Source: Sedimenticola sp. (lineage in GTDB: Bacteria > Pseudomonadota > Gammaproteobacteria > Chromatiales > Chromatiaceae). Taken from it: DNA of 33,326 nucleotides. The translations under genes and the position numbers were made by a program. The stretch lies in NCBI GenBank assembly GCA_026989135.1, contig JALSJZ010000014.1, forward strand, positions 1 through 33,326. The letters are read 5' to 3'. The notes beneath the pieces were generated by a model. That model was given only the letters and a program-made list of their open reading frames with translations, ran no database searches and was not told the origin of the DNA. Below are positions 7,124-15,752 of this stretch, one piece after another (positions within the stretch are counted from its first letter, which is position 1; the number at the start of each line of letters is the position of its first letter).

Positions 7124-7283
7124 GAGCCTGTCCGAGAATAGGAGTCATGGTGAGGGGAAGCTGGTTTGAGTCAGATTTTTTCATTATTTGAGGCGAATAT
7201 TAGGCATATTTAACGAAAATAATGGGAGAATCAGGCCAAATCCAGCTTTTTTCTCACTGTGGTTCCTATTCTCGGACAGGCTC
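7124..7283. repeat. Long imperfect palindrome, MITE-like element (E1)
   Basis: Terminal arms are perfectly complementary for 20 bases (7124-7143 with 7264-7283, beginning GAGCCTGTCCGAGAATAGGA). Pairing continues inward to 7164 with one bulge and only G.T wobbles (at 7144, 7145, 7148, 7149, 7155, 7156, 7157), giving about 40 paired positions when the plus strand is folded. The centre is AT-rich and holds a further inverted CATTATTT / AAAATAATG. The right end overlaps the TGA stop of argG. No open reading frame or clear target-site duplication is visible, so a MITE or remnant of an insertion sequence is likely but unproven. Confidence 0.75.
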
Positions 7284-8502
7284 AGCGGTTGCGCCGGGCA
7301 GCTACGCGCAGGCGCAGGGCGTTGAGTTTGATGAAGCCTTCGGCATCGGCCTGGTTGTATGCGCCATCATCCTCTTCGAAGGTGGCGATGGACTCATCAA
7401 ACAGGCTGTTGGATGCCGATTTACGGCCGACCACCATCACGCTGCCTTTGTAGAGTTTGAGGCGCACCACGCCGTTGACCACCTTCTGGGTATGGTCGAT
7501 AGCGGTTTGCAGCATCTCCCGTTCGGGGCTCCACCAGTAGCCGTTATAGATCAGGCTGGCATAGCGTGGCATCAGCTCATCTTTGAGGTGGGCGGACTCC
7601 CGATCCAGGGTGAGTGATTCTATGGCGCGGTGTGCCTTGAGCATGATGGTGCCGCCGGGGGTCTCGTAGCAGCCGCGTGATTTCATGCCGACGTAGCGAT
7701 TTTCAACGATGTCGTCGCGGCCGATGCCATTGGCACCACCGATCTTGTTCAGGGTCTCCAGTACGGTGGCGGGGCTCATCGCCTTGCCGTCGATGGCGCA
7801 GATGTCGCCCTGCTCAAAGGTCAGTTCGATATAGGTGGGCTGATCCGGAGCCTTTTCGGGTGAGACGCTCCAGCGCCACATCTCATCGGCTGGCTCCTGC
7901 CAGGGGTCTTCCAGCTCGTTGCCCTCGTAGGAGATGTGCAGCAGATTGGCATCCATCGAGTAGGGTGAGCGGCCATCCTTGCGTTTGGCATCAACGGAGA
8001 TGCCGTGATTTTCAGCGTAGTTCAGCAGCTTTTCGCGGGAGTTAAGATCCCACTCGCGCCACGGGGCGATAACCTGCACATCCGGTTTGAGGGCATAGGC
8101 GCCCAGTTCAAAGCGCACCTGATCATTGCCCTTGCCGGTGGCACCGTGGGAGATGGCATCTGCGCCGGTCTCATTGGCAATCTCGACCAGCCGCTTGGCA
8201 ATCAGCGGGCGGGCGATGGAGGTGCCCAACAGGTACTCCCCTTCGTAGATGGTGTTGGCGCGAAACATGGGGAAGACGAAATCACGCACAAACTCTTCGC
8301 GCATGTCATCAATGTAGATATCTTTTACACCACAGGCCTGGGCTTTGGCGCGCGCCGGTTCGACCTCTTCACCCTGGCCGATGTCGGCAGTGAAGGTAAC
8401 CACTTCACAGTTATAGGTCTCCTGCAGCCACTTCAGGATCACTGAGGTGTCCAGCCCGCCTGAATAGGCCAGTACAACTTTTTTAATACCCGACTCTGAC
8501 AT
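7282..8502 (-). CDS. argG: Argininosuccinate synthase
   Basis: Joins citrulline and aspartate with ATP to form argininosuccinate, the penultimate step of arginine synthesis, in the cytosol. The 406-residue product has the family length and motifs: the PP-loop ATP site AYSGGLDTS near residues 10-18, [31 protein letters not shown] and [15 protein letters not shown] 8502 is chosen because GGAG stands nine bases before it; a TTG at 8517 in the same frame is part of that Shine-Dalgarno region. A consensus -10 lies about 50 bases upstream, so it can be expressed apart from the HerA-like gene behind it. The TGA stop merges into palindrome E1. Confidence 0.97.
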   Translation of the reverse strand: MSESGIKKVVLAYSGGLDTSVILKWLQETYNCEVVTFTADIGQGEEVEPARAKAQACGVKDIYIDDMREEFVRDFVFPMFRANTIYEGEYLLGTSIARPLIAKRLVEIANETGADAISHGATGKGNDQVRFELGAYALKPDVQVIAPWREWDLNSREKLLNYAENHGISVDAKRKDGRSPYSMDANLLHISYEGNELEDPWQEPADEMWRWSVSPEKAPDQPTYIELTFEQGDICAIDGKAMSPATVLETLNKIGGANGIGRDDIVENRYVGMKSRGCYETPGGTIMLKAHRAIESLTLDRESAHLKDELMPRYASLIYNGYWWSPEREMLQTAIDHTQKVVNGVVRLKLYKGSVMVVGRKSASNSLFDESIATFEEDDGAYNQADAEGFIKLNALRLRVAARRNR

Positions 8503-8551
8503 CTGAATCTGCTCCAAATAACGATGTGGTTACTGCGATTGAAAGCGGTGG

Positions 8552-8557
8552 ATTATA
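8552..8557 (-). promoter_or_regulatory. argG: Likely -10 box of the argG promoter
   Basis: TATAAT on the minus strand, 50 bases upstream of the argG start codon. The -35 region at 17 bases spacing (CTCTCC) is poor, so an activator or another -35 may be used. A hairpin GAGAGG-ATAG-CCTCTC just upstream (8572-8587) spans the stop codon of the preceding gene. Confidence 0.5.
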
Positions 8558-8581
8558 GCCTATTTATGGCAAATGGAGAGG

Positions 8582-10228
8582 CTATCCTCTCAGACGCTGG
8601 TGTTGCCAGTTGTTGGCGATGGTCTCCACATCAACGGCCTCGGCGGCTGAGCTCCAGTGGCGATAGAGATCGGTATCACTGCTGTTGGGCTTTGGGTTCG
8701 GGACGTTCATCTGGAATCGCAGGGGTATGGGCAGCGCCTCGCCGAGCGCCATCACCTCGCCCCGCCCCAATGCGGACAGGGTGTCAATCAGATTGCTTTC
8801 ACCGTCGGGCACCAGACTGCGGATATAGGCCTGGTCATCCGGGTTGGTGATGCGAAAACAGAGGAAATTGGCGCACTGTGCCAGCACGGTTTCAGAGAGT
8901 TCGTGGGGGCGCTGGCTGATGATGGCGAGTGAAAGCCCATATTTTCGCCCCTCCTTGGCGATGCGTTCGATGGATTTGCGGGTGCCGGCAAAGGCGGTCT
9001 CCTGCTCGCGCGGCACATAGGTGTGCGCCTCTTCGCAGACCAGCAGGATGGGGAACTGGCTGCGGTTGGGGTTCCAGTAGTTGAACTCAAAGACCAGGCG
9101 GCCTATCTGGGCAGAGACCGTAGGGCGCACATCAAAAGGGATTGAGCTGAGGTCAATGATGGTGATCTGGCTCCGCTTTTGACCCAAGCCGACAAGCTCG
9201 CGCAGCAGGTCGGAGAGTGACGCACTGTCAGTGCGCTGCCTGGGTTTGAAGAGGAAGTCGTAACGCACATCATTCAACCGGCTCTGCATGCGCATCAGCA
9301 GATCATCAAACTTGCCATGCAGAGTCCCTTTGCGTTTGCCAAAGTCCAGGTTCTGCTCATTGGCCGCTTTGGTGTGGCGATAGAGGTCGGTCAGGGAGAA
9401 GTAGACCGGGGTGTCGATAGAGATTTTGGCCGGATCCATATCGGGATTGGCTTTCCGGCGCAGGCCGTGAACAATCTCCTGAAAAAAGGCGATCTGGGTC
9501 GATGCGCCAGCTTCAGTACGGTTGATAAAGAGATCCACCAGCTCGGCAAAGGTCAGCAGCCAATATGGGATTTCAAGCCTACGTGCATCCAGGTGCTGGG
9601 CGGTCTCTTCATCAAATGCCGAGTGTTCAATGCCTATATCATCAACCCAGTGGTATTCGCCATGCAGGTCGAGCAGCACCACATGGGCGTTGGGCATGGT
9701 GCGCACGGCCTGTTGCAGCAGGTTGGTGACACCCCATGATTTACCCGAACCTGATTGCCCCAGGATGGCGCTGTGTCTGCCAAAGAGCGCTGTGGCATCG
9801 AGCGAGATGGGGACAGCGGGTTGTGATGGCAGGTGACCCAGCTCGACCCCTTTGGCGGAGAAGCTGGAGAAGAGCAGTTTAAGCTGGTTTTGGGTGGTGA
9901 GGTGAACCTCGGCACCAGGGGTTGGAAAGCTATGGATACCGCGATGGAATTTTTCCGCTGTCAGCGCCCCCAGCGGTATCAGAGCCAGCCAGCCATCCGG
10001 CTGGGATGTCGTATCGGTCGTGCTGCCAGCACGATTAACCTGCGCCAGGATGCAGATACCCCCCTGCTGGATAGTGAGGTATGAGCCAATCTGCCCTGCA
10101 AGAATCTGCTCGTCCTGCAGAGAAACAAGTGGGAAGTTGCCGCTGCTGTCCAGGGTGACTGAGGCCATGAACTCACTGCTTTGAACGCGGGTGATGTGTC
10201 CAATCAGGGTGTCTGTTTTTGAATCCAT
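8582..10228 (-). CDS. HerA-like (DUF87) hexameric ATPase
   Basis: A 548-residue ATPase of the HerA/FtsK superfamily. An N-terminal beta-barrel (HAS-like, about residues 1-130, starting IGHITRVQSSEFMASV) precedes the motor: Walker A GQSGSGKS (157-164), LLDLHGEY (185-192), Walker B LLVCEEAH (395-402), and the SQRPHELSETVL segment (438-449) with arginines expected at the subunit interface. In archaea HerA works with NurA in end resection; bacterial relatives can also act with Sir2 or nuclease partners in phage defence. No nuclease, Sir2 or NurA gene is next to it here: neighbours are argG and mlaA, so its role is open. I use ATG 10228 rather than the upstream TTG 10249; a GGCAGAGAG stretch precedes it. 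Codon use looks native, unlike the left island. Confidence 0.88.
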   Translation of the reverse strand: MDSKTDTLIGHITRVQSSEFMASVTLDSSGNFPLVSLQDEQILAGQIGSYLTIQQGGICILAQVNRAGSTTDTTSQPDGWLALIPLGALTAEKFHRGIHSFPTPGAEVHLTTQNQLKLLFSSFSAKGVELGHLPSQPAVPISLDATALFGRHSAILGQSGSGKSWGVTNLLQQAVRTMPNAHVVLLDLHGEYHWVDDIGIEHSAFDEETAQHLDARRLEIPYWLLTFAELVDLFINRTEAGASTQIAFFQEIVHGLRRKANPDMDPAKISIDTPVYFSLTDLYRHTKAANEQNLDFGKRKGTLHGKFDDLLMRMQSRLNDVRYDFLFKPRQRTDSASLSDLLRELVGLGQKRSQITIIDLSSIPFDVRPTVSAQIGRLVFEFNYWNPNRSQFPILLVCEEAHTYVPREQETAFAGTRKSIERIAKEGRKYGLSLAIISQRPHELSETVLAQCANFLCFRITNPDDQAYIRSLVPDGESNLIDTLSALGRGEVMALGEALPIPLRFQMNVPNPKPNSSDTDLYRHWSSAAEAVDVETIANNWQHQRLRG

Positions 10229-10312
10229 AGGTCTCTCTGCCAAGCGCAATGTGCGGAGCGGTTCAGGGGTTTCTCAGAAGCCTGTAGCTTACTCAGGTGC
10301 AATCGGTGCGGC

Positions 10313-10346
10313 AATAAAAAACCCCCTTCACAGAGAAGAGGGTTTG
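10313..10346 (-). terminator. Rho-independent terminator after mlaA
   Basis: On the minus strand: AAACCCTCTTC, short loop, GAAGGGGGTTTTTT, i.e. a stem of about 9 bp closing on a T-run, 20 bases after the mlaA stop. Confidence 0.8.
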
Positions 10347-10365
10347 ATGAGGGTGTTGAGTGATG

Positions 10366-11097
10366 CTATTCCATATCTTCTGTATCTTCGAATGGCGGAT
10401 CACCGTCGTAGATGTCACTCCGGCGTTTTTGCAGATAGGCATCCCGGTGAAATTCATATTTATCCAGCGCGGCCTCTTCCATCACCTTGCTGGCGGAGAG
10501 GAGGTCGGCACGCTGGTCAAGCCCGCGCAGCCCGGCCACGCCCCAGCGCTCTCTTTCCGGGTTGATCTGGCGAACCGGGTCGATATACCAGTCGGCCAGC
10601 AGACCAAAGGCATCGCGGGCACCACTGGGGCCAAGGAGTGGCAACACGATGTAGGGGCCAGGGGCTACGCCCCATCTGCCCAGGGTCTGCCCAAAATCCT
10701 CCTTGTATCTTGGCATATCGTGCACACTTGCAACATCAATTAGACCAAGGATGCCAAAGGTGCTGTTGACCATTACGCGCCCCAGCCCTGATGCGGCATG
10801 CTCAAATTTGAATTGCAGCAGGTTATTCAGGATGGAGGTGAGATCGACAAGGTTGTTAAAGACGTTAGTAATGCCGCGATCAACCGGGGTTGGGACTATG
10901 GCCTTATAGCCTTTGGCCAAAGGCTTGACGACGGCATCGTCCAGGGTGTCATTCACCTCATACATGAAGCGGTTATAGCTTTCGAGTGGGTCACGCGGAT
11001 CAGCATAATCAGCATGGGTTGTGGCGCACCCGGCAAGGAGCATGGATGAGAGCAGTAAGAGCATCCCCAGTTGACGATAAAAACGCTTGTAACTCAT
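10366..11097 (-). CDS. mlaA: MlaA (VacJ) outer-membrane lipoprotein
   Basis: The outer-membrane component of the Mla system, which removes misplaced phospholipids from the outer leaflet. The 243-residue product has a lipoprotein signal (GMLLLLSSMLLAGC, lipidated C24), then DPLESYNRFMYEVND, the family's VPTPVDRGITNVFNNL, a hydrophobic N-terminal donut region, and GRWGVAPGPYIVLPLLGPSGARD, all diagnostic. ATG 11097 has AAGGA eight bases upstream. It stands alone with its own terminator; the rest of the pathway (mlaBCDEF) is not nearby, as is usual. It diverges from ilvI, sharing a 230-base intergenic region. The charged tail (DIYDGDPPFEDTEDME) is a typical variable end. Confidence 0.95.
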   Translation of the reverse strand: MSYKRFYRQLGMLLLLSSMLLAGCATTHADYADPRDPLESYNRFMYEVNDTLDDAVVKPLAKGYKAIVPTPVDRGITNVFNNLVDLTSILNNLLQFKFEHAASGLGRVMVNSTFGILGLIDVASVHDMPRYKEDFGQTLGRWGVAPGPYIVLPLLGPSGARDAFGLLADWYIDPVRQINPERERWGVAGLRGLDQRADLLSASKVMEEAALDKYEFHRDAYLQKRRSDIYDGDPPFEDTEDME

Positions 11098-11219
11098 TAG
11101 TGTTTCCTTGAATTAGATCTTCTTGATTGCTTTATTATGCACTTAGCCCCGGCTCCTGCACCAGGGCGCACAAGGTCGATAGCATAAATCGCCGCTGGGG
11201 GTAAAGCAAGAATACTGAC

Positions 11220-11273
11220 ATGCCGCAGCAAACCATCCTTGACCGGCATAGGATTAGTTTAGTAGTCTGCTGA
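11220..11273 (+). CDS. Candidate ilv leader peptide (17 codons)
   Basis: A short frame, MPQQTILDRHRISLVVC, ends 55 bases before the ilvI start. Six of 17 residues are isoleucine, leucine or valine, with the run I-S-L-V-V near its end, using ATT, TTA, GTA and GTC. This composition suits an attenuation leader for a branched-chain operon, but there is no good Shine-Dalgarno sequence and the following DNA does not show a clear terminator with a T-run. A candidate promoter (TTGAAT at 11108, TTTATT at 11131, spacing 17) would place it on the transcript. Weak evidence. Confidence 0.25.
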   Translation: MPQQTILDRHRISLVVC

Positions 11274-11328
11274 GTTCGACTATTTTTCATCATTGCGGCA
11301 GCTTAGCGGCCGTTGGGAGCGTACTAAC

Positions 11329-13047
11329 GTGGAATTGAGTGGCGCCGAGATTCTTGTCCAGTGCCTGAAGGATGAGGGTGTTGAACATCTGTTTGGATAC
11401 CCCGGAGGGGCCGTCCTTCACATCTATGACGAGCTTTTCAAGCAGGATGAGGTTCAGCATATTCTGGTACGGCATGAGCAGGGGGCGGTGCATGCCGCCG
11501 ATGGTTATGCACGCGCAACCGGCAAACCCGGTGTGGCGCTGCTGACCTCTGGCCCCGGCGCAACCAATGGCGTCACCGGCATTGCAACCGCCTATTGCGA
11601 CTCTATCCCGATGGTGGTGATCACTGGCCAGGTACCTACCCCGTTCATTGGCAGTGATGCCTTTCAAGAGGTGGATACCCTCGGCATCACCCGCCCCTGC
11701 GTAAAGCATAACTTCCTGGTAAAGGATGTACGCGATCTGGCAGAGACGATGAAAAAAGCCTTCTATATCGCCACCTCAGGCCGCCCCGGCCCGGTTGTGA
11801 TTGATGTGCCAAAGGATGTCACTGACCCCAATATCAAGATCCCGCACCGCTATCCAAAGAGCATCAAGATGCGCTCTTACAACCCGGTGAAGAGAGGGCA
11901 TTCGGGGCAGATCAAAAAGGCGGTTGAGCTGATTCTTTCGGCCAAACGCCCGGTTGTCTATTCAGGCGGCGGTGTCGTGACCGGCGATGGCGCAGCTGAG
12001 CTGACCGATCTGGTACGCGAGATGAACCTGCCGATCACCAGCACCCTGATGGGGCTGGGCGGCTACCCCGGCACCGGCAAACAGTTCCTCGGCATGCTTG
12101 GCATGCACGGCACCTACGAGGCCAATATGGCGATGCACGACTGTGATGTGCTGATCGCTATCGGGGCACGTTTTGATGATCGCGTCACCGGCAAGGTCAA
12201 GGATTTCTGCCCCGATGCCAAGATCATCCATATTGATATCGACCCGGCCTCTATCTCCAAAAACGTGCGGGTTGACATCCCTATCGTTGGCCCCGTCAAG
12301 CAGGTGCTGGCCGATATGCTCAATGTTGTAAAGGCACGCAAATCACGGCCAAACCGCGAGGCACTGGAACAGTGGTGGTCACAGCTACAGCAGTGGCGCT
12401 CGGTAAACTGCCTTAAATACAACGCCAACAGTGGTCGAATCAAGCCACAGGCGGCGATTGAGATGCTGCACAAAATCACTGGTGGTGATGCCATTATTGC
12501 ATCCGATGTCGGCCAGCATCAGATGTGGGTGGCACAATATTACCCTTTCGACAAACCACAGCACTGGCTCACCTCCGGCGGGCTGGGCACCATGGGGTTT
12601 GGCCTGCCCGCTGCAATGGGTGCCAAGGTCGCCTGCCCCGAAAAGGATGTGGTCTGCATCACCGGTGACGGCAGCATCCAGATGAACATTCAGGAGCTGG
12701 CCACCTGCCAGCACTTCAACCTGCCGCTGAAGGTGATGCTGCTCAATAATGGCTATCTGGGCATGGTGCGTCAGTGGCAGGAGTTTTTCTACGGCAGTCG
12801 TTACTCTGAGGTCACCGTCGAGGCACAGCCCGATTTCATAAAACTTGCCCAGGCCTATGGTCATGTGGGTATGCGGGTGGAAAAACCTGAGGATCTTGAA
12901 GGGGCACTGACCGAGATGATGGCGATGAAAGACCGGCTGGTTTTTCTGGATGTGGTGGTTGATCCCGGCGAGAATGTCTACCCTATGATTATGGCTGGGA
13001 AAGGGCATCATGAGATGCAACTCTCCCCTGATTGCGAGCTATCCTGA
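11329..13047 (+). CDS. ilvI: Acetolactate synthase large (catalytic) subunit
   Basis: Condenses two pyruvates (or pyruvate and 2-oxobutyrate) with thiamine diphosphate, the first common step of valine, leucine and isoleucine synthesis. The 572-residue product shows the catalytic glutamate E50 within RHEQGAVHAADGYARATG, the FAD-linked middle domain, and the ThDP/Mg site GDGSIQMN ... NNGYLGMVRQWQ in the C-terminal third. GTG 11329 is chosen: it has GGGAG nine bases upstream and the product then starts MELSGAEILVQ as in other family members. The TGA stop overlaps the ATG of the small subunit by one base. First gene of ilvI-ilvH-ilvC. Could equally be called ilvB. Confidence 0.96.
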   Translation: MELSGAEILVQCLKDEGVEHLFGYPGGAVLHIYDELFKQDEVQHILVRHEQGAVHAADGYARATGKPGVALLTSGPGATNGVTGIATAYCDSIPMVVITGQVPTPFIGSDAFQEVDTLGITRPCVKHNFLVKDVRDLAETMKKAFYIATSGRPGPVVIDVPKDVTDPNIKIPHRYPKSIKMRSYNPVKRGHSGQIKKAVELILSAKRPVVYSGGGVVTGDGAAELTDLVREMNLPITSTLMGLGGYPGTGKQFLGMLGMHGTYEANMAMHDCDVLIAIGARFDDRVTGKVKDFCPDAKIIHIDIDPASISKNVRVDIPIVGPVKQVLADMLNVVKARKSRPNREALEQWWSQLQQWRSVNCLKYNANSGRIKPQAAIEMLHKITGGDAIIASDVGQHQMWVAQYYPFDKPQHWLTSGGLGTMGFGLPAAMGAKVACPEKDVVCITGDGSIQMNIQELATCQHFNLPLKVMLLNNGYLGMVRQWQEFFYGSRYSEVTVEAQPDFIKLAQAYGHVGMRVEKPEDLEGALTEMMAMKDRLVFLDVVVDPGENVYPMIMAGKGHHEMQLSPDCELS

Positions 13048-13538
13048 TGCGACATATTATTTCAATTTTGATGGAAAACGAGGCGGGAGCACTCTCCCGT
13101 GTAGCCGGGCTCTTTTCAGCGCGCGGTTACAACATTGAGTCACTGACCGTAGCGCCCACAGAAGATCCCACCCTGTCACGTATGACATTGGTCACCTGCG
13201 GCAACAATGAGATTATTGAGCAGATCACCAAGCAGTTGCACAAGCTGATCGAGGTGGTGAAGCTGGCTGATCTCTCCGAAGGGGTGCATATCGAACGTGA
13301 GATGATGCTGATCAAGCTGCTGGCCAAAGGCAGCCACCGTGAAGAGGTCAAGCGCCTGGTGGAGATCTTTCGCGGCAATATCATTGATGTCACTGACACC
13401 AGCTACATCGTTGAGATGACCGGCACCTGCGACAAGCTGGATGCCTTCATCGGTGCCGTACACGAGGATCTGATCCTTGAGACCGTGCGCACCGGCCCAT
13501 CCGGCATCGCCCGTGGCACCAAAGGGCTGTCACTCTAA
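13047..13538 (+). CDS. ilvH: Acetolactate synthase small (regulatory) subunit
   Basis: The 163-residue regulatory subunit that raises activity of the large subunit and gives valine feedback inhibition. The N-terminal ACT domain is clear (HIISILMENEAGALSRVAGLFSARG split over residues 3-27, then NIESLTVAPTEDPTLSRMT), including the glycine and asparagine that bind valine in known subunits. The C-terminal ALS-small domain (SHREEVKRLVEIFRGNIIDV) follows. Length equals E. coli IlvH. Start ATG 13047 overlaps the large-subunit stop by one base, so the two are coupled for stoichiometric synthesis. Confidence 0.96.
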   Translation: MRHIISILMENEAGALSRVAGLFSARGYNIESLTVAPTEDPTLSRMTLVTCGNNEIIEQITKQLHKLIEVVKLADLSEGVHIEREMMLIKLLAKGSHREEVKRLVEIFRGNIIDVTDTSYIVEMTGTCDKLDAFIGAVHEDLILETVRTGPSGIARGTKGLSL

Positions 13539-13564
13539 AACACCCAAAATCCTTATAAATTTAA

Positions 13565-14611
<1,047 letters not shown>

Positions 14612-14634
14612 GCCTGAATCACATTGGGCCATAA

Positions 14635-14669
14635 AGCCTCTCTTCTCAAGCGGGAAGAGAGGCTTTTTT
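14635..14669 (+). terminator. Rho-independent terminator of the ilvIHC operon
   Basis: Perfect 10-bp stem GCCTCTCTTC / GAAGAGAGGC with an 8-base loop, followed by six T residues (14664-14669), 25 bases after the ilvC stop. It ends the operon before pssA. Confidence 0.92.
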
Positions 14670-14733
14670 ATAGATTACTATCCTGTGAAACGGGCGCTAT
14701 AATCAGCTGAATCGTTGTATCCCAGGATTGATA

Positions 14734-15504
14734 ATGACCGAAGAGCCAAGCAAAAACCCCAAACCCAGACGGCGCGGTATCTATCTGCTGCCCAACCTGC
14801 TGACCACAGCAACCCTGTTTGGCGGCTTCTACGCCATCCTGGCTGCCATGAGCGGGCGTTTCGAAGCGGCCGCCATTGCCATCTTTATCGCCATGGTTGC
14901 CGATGGCCTGGATGGCCGGGTTGCCCGGATGACCAACACCCAGTCCGACTTTGGTGCCGAGTATGACAGCCTGGCCGATATGGTGGCCTTCGGGCTGGCA
15001 CCGGCTCTGGTGATGTATCTCTGGGCATTGAACGGATTGGGCAAATTTGGCTGGCTGGCCGCCTTTGTCTACACCGCCGGTACGGCACTGCGGCTGGCGC
15101 GCTTTAATACGCAGGTGGGGACGGCAGACAAACGCTACTTTCAAGGGCTGGCCAGCCCGGCCTCTGCGGCCATCATGGCCAGTGCCGTCTGGGTTGGTAT
15201 AGAACATGGCTTCGATGGCAAGGATGTCGCCTGGGGGGCCTGCTTTATCACCCTGGCTGCGGGCCTGTTGATGGTGAGCAATGTCCGCTACTCCAGCTTT
15301 AAAGAGATCGACTTTCGCGGCAAGGTTCCATTTATCGCCCTGGTGGCCGTAATGCTGGGGTTTGCCATTGTCCTTTGGCAGCCATCACTGGTACTGTTTT
15401 TACTCTCTTTTGGCTACGCCATCTCAGGGCCCGTCCTGACCCTGACCCAGTTAAAGCAGCGCCGGGCCAAGCGTCAGACAGGCCATACCGATAAGGATGA
15501 GTAG
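14734..15504 (+). CDS. pssA: CDP-diacylglycerol-serine O-phosphatidyltransferase
   Basis: Makes phosphatidylserine from CDP-diacylglycerol and L-serine at the inner membrane, the first step to phosphatidylethanolamine. The 256-residue product has the complete CDP-alcohol phosphotransferase motif: D57-G..D60-G-R..A64-R65, then G74, D78 and D82. Several membrane helices follow, and the loop TALRLARFN is typical of the PssA type (not the E. coli phospholipase-D-like enzyme). ATG 14734 has AGGA seven bases upstream. The ilvC-pssA-leuA order is common in gammaproteobacteria, though this gene is separated from ilvC by a terminator and from leuA by a new promoter. Confidence 0.95.
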   Translation: MTEEPSKNPKPRRRGIYLLPNLLTTATLFGGFYAILAAMSGRFEAAAIAIFIAMVADGLDGRVARMTNTQSDFGAEYDSLADMVAFGLAPALVMYLWALNGLGKFGWLAAFVYTAGTALRLARFNTQVGTADKRYFQGLASPASAAIMASAVWVGIEHGFDGKDVAWGACFITLAAGLLMVSNVRYSSFKEIDFRGKVPFIALVAVMLGFAIVLWQPSLVLFLLSFGYAISGPVLTLTQLKQRRAKRQTGHTDKDE

Positions 15505-15533
15505 TTGGCAACAGGCTGATCGTGGGTTATAGT
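15505..15533 (+). promoter_or_regulatory. leuA: Sigma70-type promoter for the leuA leader
   Basis: TTGGCA (15505-15510) and TATAGT (15528-15533) with the ideal 17-base spacer, directly after the pssA stop. The predicted transcription start, about 15540, falls one or two bases before the ATG of the leader peptide, so the leader would be leaderless or nearly so. Confidence 0.7.
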
Positions 15534-15541
15534 TTTTACTA

Positions 15542-15655
15542 ATGAACAGCTCCTGCCAAAATCGGCCGATTTCATCAAGCACTCTGCATGCAGAGCGTGT
15601 TCGCGTCTGTCCGCCGCTCTTCTGCCCACTCCCTCTGCTACGACTGCTGCCTTAG
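15542..15655 (+). CDS. leuL: leuA leader peptide (leucine-rich, 37 aa)
   Basis: A 37-codon frame whose end reads [13 protein letters not shown] followed by TAG. Six leucine codons (CTC, CTC, CTG, CTA, CTG, CTG) fall within eleven codons at 15617-15649, and the gene lies about 100 bases before leuA. Such a Leu run upstream of a leucine-synthesis gene is the signature of ribosome-mediated attenuation: shortage of charged leucyl-tRNA stalls the ribosome there and changes the RNA fold behind it. Hairpin options overlap the stop codon and its downstream bases. No Shine-Dalgarno sequence is present, which fits the promoter position (ATG at +2 or so). Not known by sequence similarity, only by composition and position; the symbol is by analogy. 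Confidence 0.65.
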   Translation: MNSSCQNRPISSSTLHAERVRVCPPLFCPLPLLRLLP

Positions 15656-15687
15656 GGCAGACAAATCCACTATGCCCTGGCGAGGGC
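15621..15687 (+). promoter_or_regulatory. Attenuator-like alternative hairpins upstream of leuA
   Basis: Three mutually exclusive pairings: TCTGCCC (15621-15627) with GGGCAGA (15655-15661); GGGCA (15655-15659) with TGCCC (15673-15677); GCCCT (15674-15678) with AGGGC (15683-15687, GGCG loop). A fourth local hairpin CTGCC / GGCAG spans the leader stop codon. The last hairpin has no T-run, so it is not a classical intrinsic terminator; control by Rho or translation start access is possible. Confidence 0.45.
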
Positions 15688-15752
15688 CAGCACTACGCAA
15701 CAGCACAACATTGAACACCATTGCCACCCCGGCAACAGATCGGAGCAGAACA

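Noticed and set aside
7124-7283. Complete insertion sequence
   Set aside because: Only 160 bp long, no transposase frame, no clear target-site duplication; kept as MITE-like only.
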